A stretch of 21,889 nucleotides of DNA from Carex sylvatica (Eukaryota > Streptophyta > Magnoliopsida > Poales > Cyperaceae): positions 1 to 21,889 of the forward strand of contig CAXKVR010000735.1 of the NCBI GenBank assembly GCA_964058845.1, written 5' to 3'. The position numbers and the translations under genes were made by a program. The notes below the pieces were generated by a model. It was not told the DNA's origin. It saw only the letters and a list, made by a program, of their open reading frames with translations, and ran no database searches. Below are positions 17,931 to 21,889 of the stretch, piece after piece (the first letter of the stretch is position 1; each line of letters begins with the position of its first letter).

Positions 17931-18490
17931 GATATAGATACCCGTTGGAACTCAACATATAGGTTGTTGAACCGATGCCTTCCTTACAAAGCTGTCATAG
18001 GGGAGTTTTTGAGAAGCTCCAACTCCGAGGCATTGCAATTGGAACTCATTGACGAAGAATGGGATAAACTTCAAAGGCTTAGCAAATTCCTAGGGATCTT
18101 TTTTACTGCAACCGTTCAACTATCATGCTCGTACTCACCGACGTCGTTTGAGTTGCTGAGACATCTCTATGACATCTTCAAGGTATATTGCGAATTGGAA
18201 CAAGCTGAAATCTATGATGCATCTCTCACGCCAATTGTAGATGCCATGAAACAAAAATTCCTAAAATATTGGGAAGATGTACCTCTCCTAGCCATTATCG
18301 CAAACTGCCTCAACCCGGCATACAAAAAGTTTTACACGATCAAAGTAGTTGAGAGGTACAAACAGAATTTACATTTAGACTCAACCGGAGTGGAGGCTTA
18401 CGTGAATTCGAAGTTCCATGAGATGTTTAACATATACCACTCAAGAATGAGTGACAACCGAAACCCAGCTTCGTCCCGTGCCGCCCCTAG
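17928..18490 (+). CDS. hAT transposase, C-terminal half, exon 1
   Basis: The frame begins LDIDTRWNSTYRLL; the DxxTRWNST motif is the hallmark of plant hAT transposases of the BED/RICESLEEPER type. There is no ATG at this point: 17928 is TTG and an upstream in-frame stop lies at 17904-17906, so the frame is a truncated piece rather than a complete start. It continues with PTSFELLRHLYDI, MKQKFLKYWEDV and LAIIANCLNPAYK, all usual between the RW motif and the dimerisation domain. The exon ends at CCTAG with a GT donor at 18491-18492. The product would cut and join DNA at the element ends in the nucleus if complete; here the first half is lost. Confidence 0.82.
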
Positions 18491-18580
18491 GTATGAATAT
18501 AAATATACATGTGTTTTTAATCTTTATTATTTATAATATCTACATTATTTGTCCACTAATTTTTTTTAATTGTTTAATAG
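18491..18580 (+). other. 90-bp intron in the hAT transposase
   Basis: The donor is CCTAG|GTATGAAT and the acceptor TTGTTTAATAG|CTCC. It is AT-rich with a T-run before the acceptor, and its removal joins the codon AG|C (Ser) so both flanking frames match. Read through, it would hit a stop (TAA) at 18534-18536. Confidence 0.75.
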
Positions 18581-19058
18581 CTCCACTTCTAGGAGCACTA
18601 GCAGTGGTAGATTATTAGCAGATTTTCAGTCGGAGAGCCAACCGCACACATCCACAAACGAGTTATTAGGCTATATATCGATGATCAACGAAAGTGAACA
18701 AGGACTTGACGTGATGGCATGGTGGAGGAGGCATCAAACTTCCTTGCCAATGCTGGCGATGATGGCCCGCGACGTATTTGCCGTGCCCGTATCAACCGTC
18801 CCTTCTGAAAGTTGTTTCAGTTCGGCGAACAGGATCCTCTCCAATAAACAAAATAAGTTGGGTGCGCATGTTTTTGAGAGACTTGTGTGCTTGAAGGATT
18901 GGATTGCTGCTGAAGAGCGCACGCAACATGTGCCTCAACAACCATCATCATCTGAAGCCGACACTGAAGAAAGCGGTACCGAGGCGCGACGTGAGGCTAA
19001 TTCAGATTCTGATGGTGCCGATGAGAGCGAACAATGGTATATGAATCCAAACTACTAA
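18581..19058 (+). CDS. hAT transposase, exon 2 with hATC dimerisation domain
   Basis: After a Ser/Thr-rich linker (STSRSTSSG) the protein has LDVMAWWRRH, MLAMMARDVFAVPVST and SESCFSSANRILSN, then FERLVCLKDWIA. This is the hATC motif of hAT transposases, with the Glu of SES in the position generally taken as the third acidic catalytic residue and the rest forming the dimer interface. It ends with an acidic tail (SEADTEESGTE) and TAA at 19056-19058. Exons 1 and 2 give about 346 codons, against roughly 650-750 for a full enzyme. Confidence 0.85.
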
Positions 19059-19724
19059 ATAGGTAGTGTCGGTATAAATTTCTAACCTCTTTTAATCTTT
19101 ATGGTTATTTTTTAAATTATAAATTTCTAAACATTTCAATTAGTTTTTAAATTATCTATTTTAAAGAAGAATTACTAACAAAAAAAAATTAGAACTCCGC
19201 CTATGTTATTTTACATAGCCGGTCCTAAGCCCGGAATTAAGGAGGAGGATAACTTTTATTTTTTAATCTATTATTTTAAAATAATTCATAATTATTTTTA
19301 AAGTAATTGATTTAAGAAAAAAATTATTTTTATTTTATTATTTTAAAGTTTCTGATTTAATTATATTTTTGATTTATATTTTATGTAACCTATTAAAAAT
19401 AAATTAACGTTTACAAAATATATTATAGATATAAATAAATTATGAAACTATATAATTAGAATGAGAATTTGAAAATAAAATAAAATGACTAGTGTAAATA
19501 AATAAATAAATACATTTGTATTTAGCCGAATAAATATACAAATTTTCGCATGAATAATTTTTATATATAAGTTACAAATTTTATTTATTTATATACACTA
19601 TTTGATATTGAACTATTTTGATTTTAAAAGTCGAATTATAAACACGTAATGATATTCGTACAACACCGTAAAAAAATAACAGAAAAAAAACAGAAAAAAA
19701 AACAGAGAAAAAAAAAAAAAACCG
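19059..19724. other. AT-rich 3' region of the hAT element
   Basis: Mostly AT-rich with no gene. One less AT-rich fragment at 19193-19253 (CATAGCCGGTCCTAAGCCCGG and GGAGGAGGA) stands out and may be a piece of another repeat carried inside the element. Confidence 0.45.
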
Positions 19725-19935
19725 GACCGGGTACCCGGACTGCCTGGTCCCCCTACCCGGACCGCCCTGCCCGTCAAGGGTACCACGGGCACGGATATAA
19801 GACAGGGCACGGGTTTTGAAAAAAATACCCGTGATACCCAGCCCGTGGTACCCGTATACCCGTGATACCCGTACCCGACCCGTACCCGTGCCCAACCCTG
19901 AGTATACCCTACCCGTCCGGCCCGTACCCGTTAGC
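19725..19935. repeat. Right subterminal CCCGTA/GGGTA array
   Basis: Repeated TACCCGT, GTACCCG and ACCCGTG with a GGACCGGGTACCCGG patch at 19723-19738, mirroring the left array at 16020-16290. The 118- and 65-codon minus frames over it are repeat by-products. Confidence 0.65.
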
Positions 19936-19944
19936 AAACCCCTA

Positions 19945-19952
19945 CTCCATAC
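19945..19952. repeat. 8-bp target site duplication of the hAT element, right copy
   Basis: Second CTCCATAC, matching 16004-16011. Confidence 0.88.
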
Positions 19953-20475
19953 CTACAAATATATAATTACATAGAGAAAATAAATGAAGTAAAAAAAATT
20001 CTGAAAAGAATCACTAAAATCAAATTAATGCACGTAATATCAAATAATAATGCATAGTTATTTTTTTTAAAAGATAATAATGCATAGTTCGTTCTCATTA
20101 TAAACAAATCTTACAATATATTTCTTAAGATAAAAATATTAGTTGGAGATATGATGAGCATCATGATTAAATCTTATATAAAATCAACTTTACTATCAAT
20201 TCTTTCTCTATATTGTAATTTTTCAAAGAAGTCTAAAAAATGATATGAATTGTATCTATTTTGACCTGACATTGGGAATCACAGCAGAGGTAGTACGTAA
20301 TTAATGTCAAGTCTTTTCTTGACAAATTTGAGCACACTTTTTATTAAAAAAAATATATATTAATGTTCAATTATGAAGAGAAAAGTTGTAAAGAAAAAAT
20401 GTAGCGTTTCAAAAAAAAAATATTATGTCAAAGTTTTAAAAAAAAAACCTATAGTTCAAATTTTGACTTTATTTC

Positions 20476-20479
<4 letters not shown>
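19953..20479. other. AT-rich spacer, no gene seen
   Basis: A short duplicated motif, ATAATAATGCATAGTT, occurs at 20044-20059 and 20073-20088. Nothing else was recognised. Confidence 0.5.

Positions 20480-20512
<33 letters not shown>
20480..20512. repeat. (TA)n microsatellite, insertion site of MITE A3
   Basis: About 16 TA units end at the first G of element A3. Confidence 0.9.
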
Positions 20513-20515
<3 letters not shown>

Positions 20516-20928
20516 TAAGTCTACCATACATTGCAATGCATAGGCACCTCTATGCATTGGACTATAAATCACCATATTCAAAGTCCAAATGACCGATCCA
20601 AACCGTTCATCTTATTTTTCATATTAATATGTGCTTGGAGACCAAATTTTACATTTTTTGGAATTTTTTTACTATTTATTAAGCCACATTGAAAATCGCT
20701 GATCCAACGGTTACAGTAAAATCAAAAGGCACCGTTGGATCAGTAATTTTCAAAGTGACTTAATAAATAGTAAACAAATTCCAAAAAATATAAAATTTGG
20801 TCTCCAAGCACATATTAATATGGAGAACAAGATGAACGGTTTGGATCGGTCATTTGGACTTTGAATCCGTGATTTATAGTCCAATGCATAGAGGTGCCTA
20901 TGCATTGCAATGTATGGTAGACTTACTC
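20513..20928. mobile_element. Foldback MITE A3 (416 bp)
   Basis: Third copy of family A, the same length as A1 and A2 and in A1 orientation (GACTATAAATCACCATATTC on the left, GAATCCGTGATTTATAG on the right). It differs from A1 at only a few positions, for example CATCTTATTTTTCATATT in the left core. It lies about 9.4 kb from the A1/A2 pair. Confidence 0.88.
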
Positions 20929-20932
20929 TATA

Positions 20933-20984
<52 letters not shown>
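20929..20984. repeat. (TA)n followed by a T-run of over 30 bases
   Basis: Simple repeat directly after A3. The long T-run could be the reverse of a poly(A) tail, but no retroposon is evident beyond it. The two opposed 63- and 84-codon frames here are artefacts of the repeat. Confidence 0.85.
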
Positions 20985-20985
<1 letters not shown>

Positions 20986-21186
20986 GAAACAACCCGCCGG
21001 TCAATTAAAAATTTAAAAAATGATCCTTCAAGCGCACATGCCTGAATACGGCCTAAATATTAGGCTTGTCATTGAATTCGTACATTCATTTGTTGGATTC
21101 TGCTTGACATATTAAGTCTTTTGGAACATCTATCTCTATCTATTCGTATTTTAATGAAAATGTACTAGCTTACAAAATTATATACA
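20985..21186. other. Spacer, no gene seen
   Basis: Contains a less AT-rich stretch near 20990-21060 (AACCCGCCGG, GCGCACATGCC) without recognisable function. Confidence 0.4.
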
Positions 21187-21196
21187 GATTATAGAA
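21187..21196. repeat. 10-bp target site duplication, left copy
   Basis: GATTATAGAA here and at 21607-21616 flanks foldback element F. Confidence 0.72.
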
Positions 21197-21606
21197 GGAA
21201 TATGCTAATATGCTATATATGTAGCATAGAGGACCTTTATGTAACGGCTTAATATTCGACTTTTTAAAATTCTAACAGTTGATTCAAACCGTTTATTTTG
21301 TTCTCCATATTAATATGTGTTTGGAGATCAAATTTTATATTTTTTGAAATTTATTTATTATTTTTTTTTAGATTTATTAAAAATTGCAGTTTTCAGCAAA
21401 TCTGAACCATAAAAAAACAGTGATTTTCAATAAATCTAAAAAAATAGTAAAAAATTTCCAAAAAGTGTAAAATTTGGTCTTCAAATATATATTAATATGG
21501 AGAACAAGATAAACGGTTCGAATCGACCGTTAGAATTTTAAAAAATTAAATATTGAATCGTTGCATGGAGATCCTCTATGCTACTTGTACCATGCTAGTA
21601 GGTTCC
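21197..21606. mobile_element. Foldback MITE F (410 bp), Mutator-like
   Basis: It starts GGAATATGCTAATATGC and its right end, read inward, starts GGAACCTACTAGCATGG; both continue into GTAGCATAGAGGA. The inner part is the common core (CAAACCGTTTATTTTGTTC, CTCCATATTAATATGTG, TTGGAGATCAAATTTT). The central segment is diverged. It is flanked by a 10-bp direct repeat, GATTATAGAA, and not by a microsatellite, making it the only core-bearing copy here whose target duplication can be read. Confidence 0.78.
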
Positions 21607-21616
21607 GATTATAGAA
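21607..21616. repeat. 10-bp target site duplication, right copy
   Basis: Second GATTATAGAA. Confidence 0.72.
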
Positions 21617-21889
21617 GTATATTCAATAAACTAAAATATCTCTTCATTTTTAGATGGATTAATAATATAAAATATTAACTTTTTTTAAATTGTAATAAAA
21701 TATCAACTGTGTACCTATCATCGGTAGGCGGTAGCCTCACCCGACTTGTTGCCTGGAGTCGTAGTGTCGTACTAAAATGTTTCCAAAAAAAATCTGGACA
21801 CTTTTTAGATGTTGGTACTAGAAGATATTCTTTGCTCATAGCCTCATATATATATATTGATAAAATAATTGGTACATAGTACTTAGGTT
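21617..21889. other. Unassigned end of window
   Basis: AT-rich, with a short GC-richer patch near 21720-21770 (GGTAGGCGGTAGCC). No feature can be supported. Confidence 0.4.

Larger units (their letters stand above)
16012..19944 (+). mobile_element. 3.9-kb hAT transposon
   Basis: The terminal inverted repeats are TAGAGGGTTGCAAA on the left and, read inward from the right end, TAGGGGTTTGCTAA, with an exact 8-bp target duplication CTCCATAC. Inside are GC-rich subterminal arrays at both ends, a long AT-rich presumed leader intron with tandem repeats, and a transposase reading frame on the plus strand with a hATC dimerisation region. All of these fit the plant hAT superfamily with TAGGG-type ends. 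The N-terminal half of the transposase, including the BED zinc finger, is missing and the rest has at least one stop and one frameshift, so this copy is probably non-autonomous. Its ends look intact and could in principle be recognised by a related enzyme. Confidence 0.9.

Noticed and set aside
19581..19937. 118- and 65-codon minus frames with Gly-rich and Phe-rich runs
   Set aside because: They are products of the right subterminal array and an adjacent poly(A) run.
20929..20984. Long T-run as the poly(A) tail of a minus-strand retroposon
   Set aside because: No retroposon body, promoter box or flanking duplication is visible next to it.

Overview
This window reads as nuclear DNA of a flowering plant, probably a eudicot. 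It is strongly AT-rich and non-coding, and almost everything recognisable in it is plant transposable-element material: a Ty1/copia LTR retrotransposon remnant, a plant-type hAT transposon with a spliced transposase reading frame, a retrotransposon-associated 'putative plant transposon protein' pseudogene, a SINE-like retroposon and at least eleven foldback MITEs. I found no intact single-copy host gene, rRNA, tRNA or CRISPR array.

Layout. 1-1990: AT-rich DNA with no coding region; a TATA-like site and a CT/GA-rich stretch near 1440-1790 may belong to an old LTR. 1995-2914 (minus): broken plant transposon protein gene. 3205-4110: a block built from AACGTT-containing repeats. 4200-7320 (minus): decayed, internally deleted copia element with LTR, TATA box, primer binding site, gag, zinc knuckle, protease stub and RNase H tail. 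7320-10640: mostly unassigned spacer holding an 81-nt hairpin, a GC-richer block (about 9274-9595) and a 262-bp MITE with an 8-bp target duplication.

10687-15370: a dense cluster of eight hairpin elements of about 370-450 bp, nearly all sitting in (TA)n/(GA)n microsatellites. They have five different sets of outer ends (families A to E here) but share one inner core. Some are arranged as larger palindromes: A1/A2 (888 bp) and B2-C-B3 (1331 bp). 15520-15638: SINE-like insertion. 15727-15912: short MITE with a 9-bp target duplication. 16012-19944: 3.9-kb hAT element with an 8-bp target duplication, subterminal CCCGTA-type arrays, a 105-bp tandem repeat array and a C-terminal transposase reading frame with one intron. 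20513-20928: third copy of family A. 21197-21606: a sixth foldback family (F) with a clear 10-bp target duplication.

The most interesting signal is the foldback superfamily: a constant core carried by at least six unrelated end sequences, preferentially in TA microsatellites. The F copy lies outside a microsatellite and shows a 10-bp duplication, so the group may be Mutator-like non-autonomous elements. The hAT and copia elements look defective, and the MITEs encode nothing, so any movement would need enzymes supplied from elsewhere in the genome.
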